The translations under genes were made by a program, and so were the position numbers. A stretch of 64,000 nt of DNA, taken from positions 1,957,501 through 2,021,500 of the forward strand of contig NZ_OY829944.1 of NCBI RefSeq assembly GCF_963556105.2, given 5' to 3'. Origin of the DNA: an uncultured Tolumonas sp. Lineage in GTDB: Bacteria > Pseudomonadota > Gammaproteobacteria > Enterobacterales > Aeromonadaceae. Below are positions 50,429 through 59,390 of the stretch, piece after piece. The notes below the pieces were generated by a model that was given only the letters and a program-made list of their open reading frames with translations, was not told where the DNA came from and searched no databases. Each line of letters begins with the position of its first letter. Within the stretch, counting starts at the first letter, position 1.

Positions 50429-50620
50429 ACCTCATAATGTACCGTTATGTCATATTTTGGTGATAAATCTTACATTTCAGACACCCAATCACTTATCTAA
50501 TACCCAGCCATTCTTAATAAATAATTATAAATCAGTTGGTTATGACAAGAGCTGTCTTCCTGCTTGATGGCCCCATTTTTGCTTTATATCGTTATGCAAA
50601 TTTTTATACAGGGGTTGGAT

Positions 50621-51763
50621 ATGCAAGAACACACAGCACAATCAAACATCGCTATAGAGCACCCCAAATCAGAAGCGCACAGACAACACAAAGCGCAGGA
50701 ATGTAAATCGCGGAAAGTGCATTCGCATCATGCGGTTGGACATATTATTTCGCATTCACCTGCAATGAAGCAGATGCTTGAAATGATAAATCAAATAGCA
50801 CCAACTCGTTCAGCTGTTCTGCTGCGAGGAGAACCTGGTACGGGAAAAGACGTGATTGCTCGAACCATCCATGCTCAATCACAGAATAAACAAGGCCCGT
50901 TCATCAAAGTTTGCTGTGAACATATCTCTGATGAACAACTCATGCTCGATCTCTTCGGTTGTGAAGCAGACTTCTTACCTGGAATCACACAAAGTCGACA
51001 AGGTCGCGTATCGCAAGCATTAGGCGGCACATTATTTTTAAGTGAAATTGGACATTTTTCACTGGCGATGCAAAGTCGGTTGCTGCGGATTTTACAAGAG
51101 CAAAAGTACGAGCCGCTGGGTAGCAATCATGTTGAATCAAGTAACATAAGAATTATTTGTGCATCAGAAAAAAACCTGGAAACCTTAGTGTTACAAGAAC
51201 GTTTTTTACCTGAACTCTATTATCGCATTCATGTTGCCTCAATCGCTTTACCATCGCTGCGAGAAAGAACAGAAGATCTTCCTGATTTAGTCGATTATTT
51301 TTTTGAACGTTACAATAAAGCAAATGGCAAAAATATCTCGATTACACAAAGCGCCATGGAACACCTTTATGCCTGTGATTGGCCGGGTAATGTCCGTGAT
51401 CTCGAAAATTGTTTGGAACATGCAGCATTGTTATCGAAATCAGATGTTATACAACAACTGCCTTGTGCAACTGGTCAATGTATCCGCCGTCGTTTGAACC
51501 AAACTATTCAGCAAAAAGAAACTCTCAATGCGCCGATTAATGGTTTGCTTACAGTTGGACCGGCGCTTGGTGAATCAACTCAAGTTGAATATCGTATTGG
51601 AGGCGCACCGGCTGCCTATAAAGAAACAGATCGTAGTCGTTTAGTGATGGCATTAGAAAAATGTGGCTGGGTAAAAGCAAAAGCCGCACGCCATTTGGGT
51701 ATAACCCCCAGACAGCTCGGTTATGCATTACAGAAATTACAGATCGAAGTGAAGAAATATTGA
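50621..51763 (+). CDS. NifA-like protein with degenerate sigma-54 activation motifs
   Basis: 380 residues from ATG 50621 (AGGGGTTGG upstream; an in-frame ATG at 50564 is less likely). It lacks the N-terminal GAF domain. AAA+ domain: Walker A GEPGTGKD (70-77) is intact, but the GAFTGA loop that touches sigma-54 reads DFLPGI (117-122), Walker B FLDE is FLSE (139-142), and the FREDLYYR segment is FLPELYYR. All four cysteines of the oxygen-sensitive NifA type are kept: C252-X11-C264, then C282-X4-C287. The Fis-type HTH at the C-terminus is intact (AKAARHLGITPRQLGYAL). So it should bind DNA but probably cannot open sigma-54 promoters; an antagonist or sensor is possible. Confidence 0.85.
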   Translation: MQEHTAQSNIAIEHPKSEAHRQHKAQECKSRKVHSHHAVGHIISHSPAMKQMLEMINQIAPTRSAVLLRGEPGTGKDVIARTIHAQSQNKQGPFIKVCCEHISDEQLMLDLFGCEADFLPGITQSRQGRVSQALGGTLFLSEIGHFSLAMQSRLLRILQEQKYEPLGSNHVESSNIRIICASEKNLETLVLQERFLPELYYRIHVASIALPSLRERTEDLPDLVDYFFERYNKANGKNISITQSAMEHLYACDWPGNVRDLENCLEHAALLSKSDVIQQLPCATGQCIRRRLNQTIQQKETLNAPINGLLTVGPALGESTQVEYRIGGAPAAYKETDRSRLVMALEKCGWVKAKAARHLGITPRQLGYALQKLQIEVKKY

Positions 51764-51792
51764 TCCCCAATAGGGGATCTGTACAACTGCTA

Positions 51793-52860
51793 TTAGATCA
51801 CATGCAACTCATCGCGATGGAATGCAAAACGCTGGCAGGTATGCAATAAGTCGGTGGTATCAAGTGCCGATCGAGGTACTCGTGCATGGTAAGGACTGCC
51901 ATTCACATTTAGCGTTAGTCGCTGACTGCCAATCCCGGGATAGATCCGTTCAACTATGGCTTCAAAACAGATCAACCCTGTCGATGGCAACGCCGCTCTT
52001 GAGTTGTAATGAAAAATTGCATCCCCAGGTAAACAGCAGTGTGAAATTGGCGAAATAGGTGTGTGTAATAGAGATACCTCAATATTTCCCGGCAAGCTGA
52101 TCTGATTATTGGTGATGTAGTGGCAGGGTAAGATGTTATCCATAGCTACCAGTCTGGCCACTTGTTCATCAACAGGGCGTCGCATCACCACCTCTGGTGC
52201 ATCATCTTGAATAATCTGACCATTTGATAAGATCAAAGCCCGTTGCGCAAAATTGAGAACATCTGTGAATAAATGACTTACCAGTAACGTGGTTATGCCG
52301 TGAGCGCTGGCATAGAGTCTGATTTTTTCAATAACCTCGCGTCGGGTCGATACATCCAATGATGACGAGGGTTCATCCAACAATAACAACTCTGGTTCAC
52401 CAATCACCGCTCGCGCCAGGCAGACACGTTGTGCTTCCCCGCCAGACAGTTCGGTAGCATATCGTTGGGCTAAGTGCTCACAACCGAAATCTTGCAGCAC
52501 TTGTTTTATCCGGCCAGGAATATTTTGACGTGGTGTATCGTGAAAACGTAATGTGCAGGCCAAATTGTCATAAACACTCATATTGAGCAGCAAATTATCT
52601 TGAAACACCAACGCACAACGACGTCGTAGTTGTGTTGAGTCGCTCTTTTTTACGTCATGACCAAATAGATAAAACATACCGGAGAATGGTTGTAAAAGAT
52701 TGATGGTTTGCAGTAGCGTGCTCTTCCCAGCTCCGTTATGCCCCAATAATGCGATAAGCTCTCCGGGCTGAATGGTGAGTGAGTCGAGATCCAACACTTT
52801 GTGCCCAGTGGCATGTTCAACACTGAGCTGCTGCATGTTTAATAGAGGAGGGGTTGCCAT
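51793..52860 (-). CDS. Tungstate/vanadate/molybdate-type ABC transporter ATPase
   Basis: 355 residues. Walker A GHNGAGKST, signature LSGGEAQRVCLARAV, Walker B LLLLDEPSSSLD, switch VSHL. Residues ~240-355 form a C-terminal regulatory region in the place of the TOBE/Mop domain of ModC, but with low similarity to Mop. Together with the TupB-like permease and TupA-like binding protein it makes an oxyanion importer. It overlaps none of its neighbours and converges with the NifA-like gene. Confidence 0.88.
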   Translation of the reverse strand: MATPPLLNMQQLSVEHATGHKVLDLDSLTIQPGELIALLGHNGAGKSTLLQTINLLQPFSGMFYLFGHDVKKSDSTQLRRRCALVFQDNLLLNMSVYDNLACTLRFHDTPRQNIPGRIKQVLQDFGCEHLAQRYATELSGGEAQRVCLARAVIGEPELLLLDEPSSSLDVSTRREVIEKIRLYASAHGITTLLVSHLFTDVLNFAQRALILSNGQIIQDDAPEVVMRRPVDEQVARLVAMDNILPCHYITNNQISLPGNIEVSLLHTPISPISHCCLPGDAIFHYNSRAALPSTGLICFEAIVERIYPGIGSQRLTLNVNGSPYHARVPRSALDTTDLLHTCQRFAFHRDELHVI

Positions 52861-52876
52861 AATCGCCTAACCTTAT

Positions 52877-53572
52877 TTAACGTTCATGCGTGCTAACTTT
52901 CGTGTTTTGATGTTGTAAATAAGTCATTAGCCAAACGATGATAAATGTCACCAGCAGTAAAATAACGCCTATTGCTAAAGCAATATCGTAGTTACCTTTG
53001 CCTACTTCCATCACGGTTGCGGTAGCCAGAACCCGAGTTTGACCGCGGATATTTCCGCCAACCATCATGGATGCACCTACTTCTGAAACCACACGCCCAA
53101 AACCAGCGATCACGGCAGCCATCAGCCCAATGCGAGCTTCACGCACTAATAACCATTGGGCCTGCCATTGACTTGCGCCTAATGAAAGCAGCTGCAAATA
53201 TAATTTCGAATTTAAGCTACAAATCGCGGAAAAGCTCAGGCTAGCAACAATTGGAATGGCCACAATGGCTTGTACAATAATCATCGCTTTGGGAGTGTAC
53301 ATCCAGCCTAATTCCCCCAAAGGGCCATAACGCCATAGCAGTAAGCTCACCATCAAACCAACTACAACAGGTGGAAGCCCCATGCCAAAATTCAGTAGTG
53401 CACACAATAGTGTTTTTCCACGGAATGCGTTTAATGCCATCCATACTCCAGCAGGAACACCAACCACAATGCTGATAAAAGTAGCGGTGAATGAAACTTG
53501 CAGCGTCAGGCCGGTAATATCTAATACATCAGTATCAGCAAGCTGGTGAACAACACTAAAAAGATCAGGCAT
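52877..53572 (-). CDS. TupB-like oxyanion ABC transporter permease
   Basis: 231 residues behind CAGGAG. Five or six membrane helices with the EAA loop region (LQLLSLGASQWQAQWLLVREARIGLMAAVIAGFGRVVSEVGASMMVGGNIRG). This Gly-rich ending is typical of the TupB/ModB family that imports tungstate or molybdate. In an operon with tupA- and tupC-like genes. Confidence 0.9.
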   Translation of the reverse strand: MPDLFSVVHQLADTDVLDITGLTLQVSFTATFISIVVGVPAGVWMALNAFRGKTLLCALLNFGMGLPPVVVGLMVSLLLWRYGPLGELGWMYTPKAMIIVQAIVAIPIVASLSFSAICSLNSKLYLQLLSLGASQWQAQWLLVREARIGLMAAVIAGFGRVVSEVGASMMVGGNIRGQTRVLATATVMEVGKGNYDIALAIGVILLLVTFIIVWLMTYLQHQNTKVSTHER

Positions 53573-53587
53573 GGGGAACTCCTGTCA

Positions 53588-54436
53588 TTAGAATCCGTAG
53601 TCTTTTTCTGACTTGCCGCCATCAACAATAAATAACGGCTTTCCGAATTGTTTAATGCCATGTTCCGCAATCAATTTTTGCCCTTGTTTCGATAACAAGA
53701 AATCAATGAATGCCTTTCCGCCAGCAGCATTCACTTTGTTAAATTTTGCAGGGTTGGTTTGCATCGCATGGAATAGATTTAACAGACGATCTTCACCAGA
53801 TACCTGAACTTCCAACGACAATGATTTTTTCAAAAAGGTGAATGTGCCGCTATCAGTCAGGGTATACGCGTTCTTTTCATCACTGATCCGTAATGCATCT
53901 GCCATCCCTGCGCCAATCTCTTTATACCAATCACCAGCAGGTTGAACTCCCGCTAATTTCCACAAGCTTAATTCCATTTTGTGGGTGCCAGAATTATCGC
54001 CACGGGAAACAAACAGTTTTTGCGTTTCATTGATTTTTTTCAGTGCAGAAAGAGAGTCCAGTTTGCTGATTTTTGCAGGATCATTAGCGGGGCCAACAAT
54101 TTCGTATTGGTTATGCATTATCAGCTTACGGTTAATGACATCGCCTTTACTTTCGACCGCTTGTTCTGCTTTCGGCGCACAAACCAGCAAGGCATCCACT
54201 TCGCCTTTTTCTGCTAACGCTAAAGCTTGCCCGGTACCAATCGAGAGTTTTTTTACAGTGTAACCACTTTGTTTTTCAAACGGGGGCAAAATAACATCCA
54301 GCAATCCACTGTCTTCAATGCTGGTTGTCAGCGCAATAATGACTTCTTTTTTCTCATTTCCGGCCCACAAGGGCAGGGGAAGAGTGCCAGAGAGAACAGC
54401 GGAGAGTAAAATCCCTTTTTTGATAAGACTTTTCAT
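53588..54436 (-). CDS. TupA/VupA-like oxyanion-binding protein
   Basis: 282 residues from ATG 54436 (AGGG at good distance; an ATG three codons earlier abuts it). Signal peptide MKSLIKKGILLSAVLSGTLPLPLWAG. TupA-type sequence: TTSIEDSGLLDVILPPFEKQSGYTV, GTGQALALAEKGEVDALLVCAP, FVSRGDNSGTHKMELSLW. The TTTS anion-binding motif of tungstate-specific TupA reads LTTS here. The VupABC vanadate system of cyanobacteria belongs to the same family, and the sigma-54 promoter with a VnfA-type site points to vanadate as the cargo. Tungstate remains the alternative. Confidence 0.86.
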   Translation of the reverse strand: MKSLIKKGILLSAVLSGTLPLPLWAGNEKKEVIIALTTSIEDSGLLDVILPPFEKQSGYTVKKLSIGTGQALALAEKGEVDALLVCAPKAEQAVESKGDVINRKLIMHNQYEIVGPANDPAKISKLDSLSALKKINETQKLFVSRGDNSGTHKMELSLWKLAGVQPAGDWYKEIGAGMADALRISDEKNAYTLTDSGTFTFLKKSLSLEVQVSGEDRLLNLFHAMQTNPAKFNKVNAAGGKAFIDFLLSKQGQKLIAEHGIKQFGKPLFIVDGGKSEKDYGF

Positions 54437-54477
54437 TATGTGCATCCCTATATTCGTGATGAGGTTCACACACAAGG

Positions 54478-54494
54478 TGCAAGCCATATGCCAC
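54478..54494 (-). promoter_or_regulatory. Sigma-54 promoter of the TupABC/VupABC operon
   Basis: The minus strand reads GTGGCATATGGCTTGCA: TGGCA and TTGCA at exact twelve-base spacing, about 45 bases before the binding-protein start. Confidence 0.82.
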
Positions 54495-54588
54495 GTAATA
54501 TAATTATTTACATGACGACCAAGTACACAAATGAAATTTAAGTTATTGATAAGAAATGAATTAATTTTTACGCTTTATGTGCGAAATA

Positions 54589-54618
54589 TTAGCAATGTTC
54601 ATATTTGAACATTGCTAA
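54589..54618. promoter_or_regulatory. Long palindromic activator site of the TupABC/VupABC operon
   Basis: Perfect 13-base arms, TTAGCAATGTTCA and TGAACATTGCTAA, around TATT. Its core GTTC-ATATTT-GAAC (54597-54610) is the same activator-site form seen at the vnf and anf promoters. A related half, GTTC-AAATAT-GAGT, follows at 54627-54640. About 105 bases upstream of the sigma-54 promoter. Confidence 0.65.
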
Positions 54619-54719
54619 ATTAAAAAGTTCAAATATGAGTAATTTCAGGAATATGCTGAAAATCAATTAATCACAAAGGTATTCCATGATGGAGTATCTC
54701 TATTTTTCTGAGGGGAATT

Positions 54720-55595
54720 ATGCCAATAAACATAATTGAACTAGGTAGTTTAGCTGTTGCTTTTATAGCCCTGATTTTCAGTTTCATCAGTTTCCGTCGT
54801 TCTGAACAACTGAATACTCAAGTGGCGTTACAAACTCATCTGGCTGAACAAAAAAACGCGATCAAGAAAATCTGGCATGAGAGCAAACCAGTTATTGTTC
54901 AGATGAACCAGATCTTGAGCGGAGGATATAGTTTAACTGAAATAGGCAAAACCCTGAATTCTATAGAATCAAAATCGGAATACACCGAGGGTCGACCATT
55001 ACGTCATCATTTTTATGATTTGCATTCAGCTTGTTTTGATCAACTCGAAGATGCTATTACTGCACCTGAACAGCATAGAGAAGTTCAGTTAATCGCTTCG
55101 CTGCTAAATATAGTTTATGAGGGTGATATTCAGCCGCTTTTGTCTGGTAAAACACCCAAAAACAACTTCAAGACCTTCGATATTCTGCACACCAAAAGTG
55201 GTGCAAAAAAATATGCCGTTCTGAGCGGAATTAGCAGAAAAGACCGTGAATTGCTCTATAAACAGATAGTCAATAAAGCAACTGAAGCTTTCTGCGTTTA
55301 CACAATCCATAAATCAAAGATTGATAGTTGGTTAAGTGAATTAGAAATCGTAAAAATGGATAACGAACTCGATAACTTCAGCATCAATCAGAACACCAAA
55401 TTACAACGTCGTTTCAACATTATGTTCAATATGCTTTCATTTTTTCAATCAAGGGAGCTGGAGTATCTCGTTAAGCCTTACGATACAAGAGATGTCGATG
55501 CTGGATGCATTCTTCATGGAGCAGTGACTTTGTATCTGTTTGGCAAACTTGCCGAAGCGTATGTGCAAGGTGATTATCAGAAAATAGAGCAATAA
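54720..55595 (+). CDS. Unrecognised membrane-anchored protein
   Basis: 291 residues behind AGGGGAATT. An N-terminal membrane helix (LGSLAVAFIALIFSFISF) is followed by a charged, mostly helical cytoplasmic domain with no motif I recognise. It stands between the oxyanion transporter and the dif site and is transcribed toward dif. AT-rich like the neighbouring recombinase region, so it may be part of an accessory insertion rather than the nitrogenase regulon. Confidence 0.65.
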   Translation: MPINIIELGSLAVAFIALIFSFISFRRSEQLNTQVALQTHLAEQKNAIKKIWHESKPVIVQMNQILSGGYSLTEIGKTLNSIESKSEYTEGRPLRHHFYDLHSACFDQLEDAITAPEQHREVQLIASLLNIVYEGDIQPLLSGKTPKNNFKTFDILHTKSGAKKYAVLSGISRKDRELLYKQIVNKATEAFCVYTIHKSKIDSWLSELEIVKMDNELDNFSINQNTKLQRRFNIMFNMLSFFQSRELEYLVKPYDTRDVDAGCILHGAVTLYLFGKLAEAYVQGDYQKIEQ

Positions 55596-55657
55596 CTCCA
55601 TAATGATATTCACGCAAACCAGATCGCGCTACAAAAGTTAGTAAACTTAAATAGTTA

Positions 55658-55685
55658 ATTTAACATAATATACATTATGCGAAAT
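55658..55685 (-). other. dif: dif site (XerCD chromosome dimer resolution site)
   Basis: On the minus strand: XerC arm ATTTCGCATAA, centre TGTATA, XerD arm TTATGTTAAAT. The XerD arm, centre and the CGCATAA of the XerC arm are identical to E. coli dif, and the whole fits the gammaproteobacterial dif consensus as I know it. Flanking bases extend the symmetry to ATAGTTA/TAACTAT (55651-55692). This is where XerC/XerD and FtsK resolve chromosome dimers, so it marks the replication terminus, or a copy made by a dif-integrated element. Confidence 0.93.
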
Positions 55686-55753
55686 TAACTATGATATCTA
55701 ATATGAGCATCAACAATACCGTTTAACGGCGTTTTCCACCTATAAGATTAATA

Positions 55754-57052
55754 TCACTCAATACCGCTCAAACGGTTAATTTGTTTTCTGGCTGCAGTTT
55801 CATGCCGTTCTGTTTTACTGACATGTAAATATTGTGATGTTGTGTCAATGCTGTCATGTCCGGCATCTGCTTGTACATGCGATAACGGTCGGCCATTTAA
55901 ATTGATGTCATGCGTAATGCCAGTATGACGAATACTGTGCGGCGTCATTTGCCGCATTTCCTGAGCATCTTGTTCAAAACCATCTTCCAACGCCAGATCT
56001 GCTGCAGTCTGGATCAGATGATTGATTTCATCACGGATCTGACGGATCCCAAGATTAGCATTCCGCAACCCGACATCACGACCACGGCCAGCCGCTTTAT
56101 GACGCATAAATAAAGGAATGCTTTCGTTCGGTGCTGGCAATGCTGATAAGCCCAAATAGGCTCGATAACGTTGTAACGCAGTAATTAACTGATTTGAAAC
56201 GGCAACGGTTCTGCGTTTTCCACCTTTGCTAACGGGAATAAAAAATCCCCAGACACCGGTATGGTTATCACGCCGAAATTGCCCCATAACGGGTGAAAAA
56301 CCAGGCCTTGCCGCCACTTCTGAAATACGCAGATAACAGCTATACATTAAGCTGACTAAGAACAGGGTTCGTTCATGTTGTTCTGGCTGCTCATTTGCCA
56401 GTTTTTCAGCTGCAGACATGACGTAAGACCACTGTAATTCGCTGAATGATTTGATGTTTTCTTCATCATCTAACCCCTGAATTCTCAGCGGTTGTGATGC
56501 AAATCGGCTATGCCGCATCCACATCATGGCGGGGTTACGTTCGGTATACTCTTCGTTAATTAAATAACCGTAAAATGCAGATAATATGGCTATTTTTGTC
56601 TTTAACGCCTTATCACTGAGCCGATATGGTAATACCTGATTATTCTCTTTTTTGCCCAAAAAAGGACGCCAGTGCGGATTCGGCGCTCGCTCACCCCACT
56701 CTTTAATGGCGACAAATTGCGCAACATTACGATATGCAATCAGCTCTGCGGGCGGATCAAGGCAATAATCAACATAACGGTTCATCATCCGACGGTTAAT
56801 TTCTGCCAAAGAAATGCCTTCCACATCAAAACACCAATGCAAAAATGTGGTTAATTCGCTGCGATAAGTTTTGTAATTGTTTTCATTAAAACGCTGCTCA
56901 GAAAGCCAATCAACGGCATATTCATAAACTAAGGCGGCATCATTGACCCGATTAATTGTTATTGAAGCCAGATGCTGATTTACAGTGGCATTACCTTCGT
57001 CAAGATATTGAATCGAGTCAAACAACGGAATAACGGGCGGTTTATCTTGCAT
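55754..57052 (-). CDS. Tyrosine recombinase (integrase) beside dif
   Basis: 432 residues. All catalytic residues of the family are visible: R242 (CYLRISEVA), K276 (VSKGGKRR), H372 and R375 (TPHSIRHTG), H399 (DAGHDSID) and the nucleophile Y408 (TTSQYLHVSK). An N-terminal SAM-like core-binding domain lies at about 40-170. It is longer than XerC/XerD (~300 residues), with an extended middle, so it is not the host Xer pair. It ends 69 bases from dif and starts about 50 bases from a second dif-shaped palindrome, so it may recombine at one of these. It could be the integrase of a dif-associated element. Confidence 0.88.
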   Translation of the reverse strand: MQDKPPVIPLFDSIQYLDEGNATVNQHLASITINRVNDAALVYEYAVDWLSEQRFNENNYKTYRSELTTFLHWCFDVEGISLAEINRRMMNRYVDYCLDPPAELIAYRNVAQFVAIKEWGERAPNPHWRPFLGKKENNQVLPYRLSDKALKTKIAILSAFYGYLINEEYTERNPAMMWMRHSRFASQPLRIQGLDDEENIKSFSELQWSYVMSAAEKLANEQPEQHERTLFLVSLMYSCYLRISEVAARPGFSPVMGQFRRDNHTGVWGFFIPVSKGGKRRTVAVSNQLITALQRYRAYLGLSALPAPNESIPLFMRHKAAGRGRDVGLRNANLGIRQIRDEINHLIQTAADLALEDGFEQDAQEMRQMTPHSIRHTGITHDINLNGRPLSHVQADAGHDSIDTTSQYLHVSKTERHETAARKQINRLSGIE

Positions 57053-57102
57053 AGAAAGCTCTGATAATTACTTATATTTCAATTATATACCAAGAAAAAC
57101 CC

Positions 57103-57130
57103 AATGCCGATAAATTGCGTTATCGGCATT
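57103..57130. other. dif-shaped palindrome (11-6-11) upstream of the recombinase gene
   Basis: AATGCCGATAA, ATTGCG, TTATCGGCATT: perfect 11-base inverted arms around six bases, the exact architecture of Xer sites, with the ATAA/TTAT inner ends shared with dif. It lies 51 bases upstream of the recombinase start. On the minus strand it is followed by GGGTTTTT, so a hairpin terminator-like role is the alternative. Confidence 0.6.
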
Positions 57131-57268
57131 AATGTATCAATGAAATCCGACGAAAATCGCGTTGATCACTGTCAGCCCTCTTCAACAGAAAATGTTATGA
57201 TATAAATTCAGCTATAGATGATTCACTACGATAATTTCCATAAATCATTCGGCCGGAGTTTCCCCAGC

Positions 57269-58465
57269 ATGTTTCAACACGTAGACATCTACCCAGGCGA
57301 CCCTATTCTTTCGCTGGTAGACACATTCAAAAAAGACCCCCGCTCTCACAAAGTTAATCTCGGCATTGGTATCTATTACGATGAAGCGGGCCTGATCCCT
57401 GTTTTAGGTTCTGTACAAAAAGCCGAATCTGAAATAGCGCAAACTGTCACTCCTCGCCCCTACTTACCGATGGAAGGTGCACCTGTTTATCGTAAAGCGG
57501 TGCAGGAATTACTTTGGGGCGCCGATCATGCAGCACTGAAAGCGGGTCGCATTGTTACTATTCAAACGCTGGGTGGCTCAGGTGCATTGAAAGTAGGAGC
57601 TGATTTCCTGCACCGCTACTTCCCGGAAAGTGAAGTCTGGGTTAGTGACCCAACATGGGATAATCACCACGCTATTTTCCAAGGTGCTGGTGTTAATACA
57701 CACACCTACCCTTACTATGATGAAAAAACGGGTGGTGTTCGTTTTGCCGATATGCTGGAAACATTCCGTACGCTACCACTGAAAAGCATCGTGTTACTGC
57801 ACCCTTGCTGTCATAACCCTACTGGTGTTGATCTTTCACCACAACAATGGGAAGTATTGCTGCCTGTTATTAAAGAACGCGAACTGATCCCATTCCTGGA
57901 TATTGCTTATCAGGGTTTTGGCGACAGCATTATCGACGATACGTTTGCCGTACGCATGTTAACTGAAGCGAATATCAGCTTCTTTGTCAGTAATTCTTTC
58001 TCAAAAAATCTGTCGTTGTATAGCGAACGCTGTGGTGGTTTATCCGTCGTTTGCCCTACTGCGGAAGAAGCCGACCGCGTATTAGGCCAATTAAAACTGA
58101 CCGTACGCAAAATTTACTCCAGCCCACCAAGCCATGGCGCACAAGTTGTCTCTTCTGTACTGACTCAATCTGAGTTACGTGCCGCATGGGAACAGGAAGT
58201 CGCTGAAATGCGTGAGCGTATTAAAGCTATGCGCCAGAAACTGTATGAAACCTTAACCGCAAAAGTTCCCGGTAAAGATTTCAGTTACATGATCATGCAG
58301 CGCGGTATGTTTAGCTACACCGGTTTAACACCGGAACAGGTTGATCGTCTGCGTGAAGAGTTTGCGGTTTATCTGGTGAGAACCGGTCGTATGTGCGTTG
58401 CGGGTCTGAATACCAGCAATGTTGAGTACGTTGCCAATTCAATGGCCACCGTGCTGCAAGATTAG
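57269..58465 (+). CDS. tyrB: Aromatic-amino-acid aminotransferase TyrB
   Basis: 398 residues from ATG 57269 ([20 protein letters not shown]), the same start and length as E. coli TyrB; an ATG 17 codons earlier adds unlike sequence. Class I PLP aminotransferase: [32 protein letters not shown], and PLP-binding Lys in [17 protein letters not shown]. Makes tyrosine and phenylalanine, with some leucine and aspartate activity. No TyrR box was found upstream. First gene of the housekeeping block right of dif. Confidence 0.93.
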   Translation: MFQHVDIYPGDPILSLVDTFKKDPRSHKVNLGIGIYYDEAGLIPVLGSVQKAESEIAQTVTPRPYLPMEGAPVYRKAVQELLWGADHAALKAGRIVTIQTLGGSGALKVGADFLHRYFPESEVWVSDPTWDNHHAIFQGAGVNTHTYPYYDEKTGGVRFADMLETFRTLPLKSIVLLHPCCHNPTGVDLSPQQWEVLLPVIKERELIPFLDIAYQGFGDSIIDDTFAVRMLTEANISFFVSNSFSKNLSLYSERCGGLSVVCPTAEEADRVLGQLKLTVRKIYSSPPSHGAQVVSSVLTQSELRAAWEQEVAEMRERIKAMRQKLYETLTAKVPGKDFSYMIMQRGMFSYTGLTPEQVDRLREEFAVYLVRTGRMCVAGLNTSNVEYVANSMATVLQD

Positions 58466-58479
58466 TATGTAATATACTG

Positions 58480-58510
58480 CCGGGATACTGTGTTACAGCT
58501 AGTATCCCGG
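58480..58510 (+). terminator. Hairpin after tyrB
   Basis: CCGGGATAC and GTATCCCGG, nine-base perfect arms about 15 bases after the stop. There is no T-run, so it may stabilise the transcript or act as a weak terminator. Confidence 0.5.
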
Positions 58511-58740
58511 TGGATCAAATCTGTCTCTTCCATAAGTTGTCACAATCTTATTCCACTTTTATCCCCAGAAATTGTGGATAACCTGCCCCTCGATACAAAT
58601 TAAACACATTATTGATAATCCATCCCTCAGAAAACCTTTCTATAAAATAGAAAGATAGCGCCTATTTTATGCCATTTATTTCTTTTAAATAGAAGATATA
58701 GTGACTATCAACACATAATGCCCACATCGAGGTATAAATA

Positions 58741-59346
58741 ATGAGCAATGTTTTAGTAATTCAATCAAGTATTCTTGGCCCTTACTCCCAATCAACCAAA
58801 TTGCTGGATAATTTTGCTGTTGAATGGAAACAAAAACACCCTGCTGACAACATCGTTGTTCGTGATTTAGCTGGTGAACCATTGCCAGTGCTGGATGGCG
58901 AAATCATTGCTGCACTGGGTGGCAATGGTGAACTGAATGAACGTCAAAAAGCGGCAGCAGAGCTGTCTTTAGCACTGATTGAAGAAGTAAAAACGGCAAA
59001 TTATGTTGCGATTGCAGTACCAATGTATAACTTTGGTATTCCAGTTCAACTGAAAACCTGGATCGACCTGATTTGTCGTGCTGGCATCACCTTCTCTTAC
59101 ACTGAAACCGGCCCGCAAGGTCTGTTGACTGGCAAGAAAGTGCTGATCGTAACCACCACTGGTGGTGCTCATCGTAATACCGCGACTGATCTGGCTCTGG
59201 CTCACGCACAAACTGTATTGAGCTTCGTGGGTCTGAAAGACATCACTGTTGCTTATGCAGAAGCGTTGGCGATGGGTCCTGAAGCTCAGGAACGTGGTCT
59301 GGCTGATGCAACTAATGCCATTCAAGCGTTTATTGCCGCACATTAA
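58741..59346 (+). CDS. azoR: FMN-dependent NADH-azoreductase
   Basis: 201 residues. Flavodoxin-like fold with MSNVLVIQSSILGPYSQSTKLLDNF, the FMN-contact VPMYNFGIPVQLKTWIDLICRAG and TTTGGAHRN. AzoR homodimers reduce quinones and azo dyes with NADH and protect from thiol stress. Single-gene unit with a strong terminator. Confidence 0.93.
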   Translation: MSNVLVIQSSILGPYSQSTKLLDNFAVEWKQKHPADNIVVRDLAGEPLPVLDGEIIAALGGNGELNERQKAAAELSLALIEEVKTANYVAIAVPMYNFGIPVQLKTWIDLICRAGITFSYTETGPQGLLTGKKVLIVTTTGGAHRNTATDLALAHAQTVLSFVGLKDITVAYAEALAMGPEAQERGLADATNAIQAFIAAH

Positions 59347-59353
59347 TTAGTGT

Positions 59354-59390
59354 TATGCTGAGGGAAGTCATTCTTTCCTCGGCATTTTTT
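59354..59390 (+). terminator. Terminator after azoR
   Basis: TGCTGAGGGAA, GTCATTC loop, TTTCCTCGGCA and TTTTTT. It ends directly before the ATG of the next gene. Confidence 0.88.

Noticed and set aside
57131-57268. TyrR box upstream of tyrB
   Set aside because: No TGTAAA-N6-TTTACA-like sequence seen.
58573-58581. DnaA box TGTGGATAA before azoR
   Set aside because: A single box close to the terminus region, with no cluster of boxes; no support for an origin.
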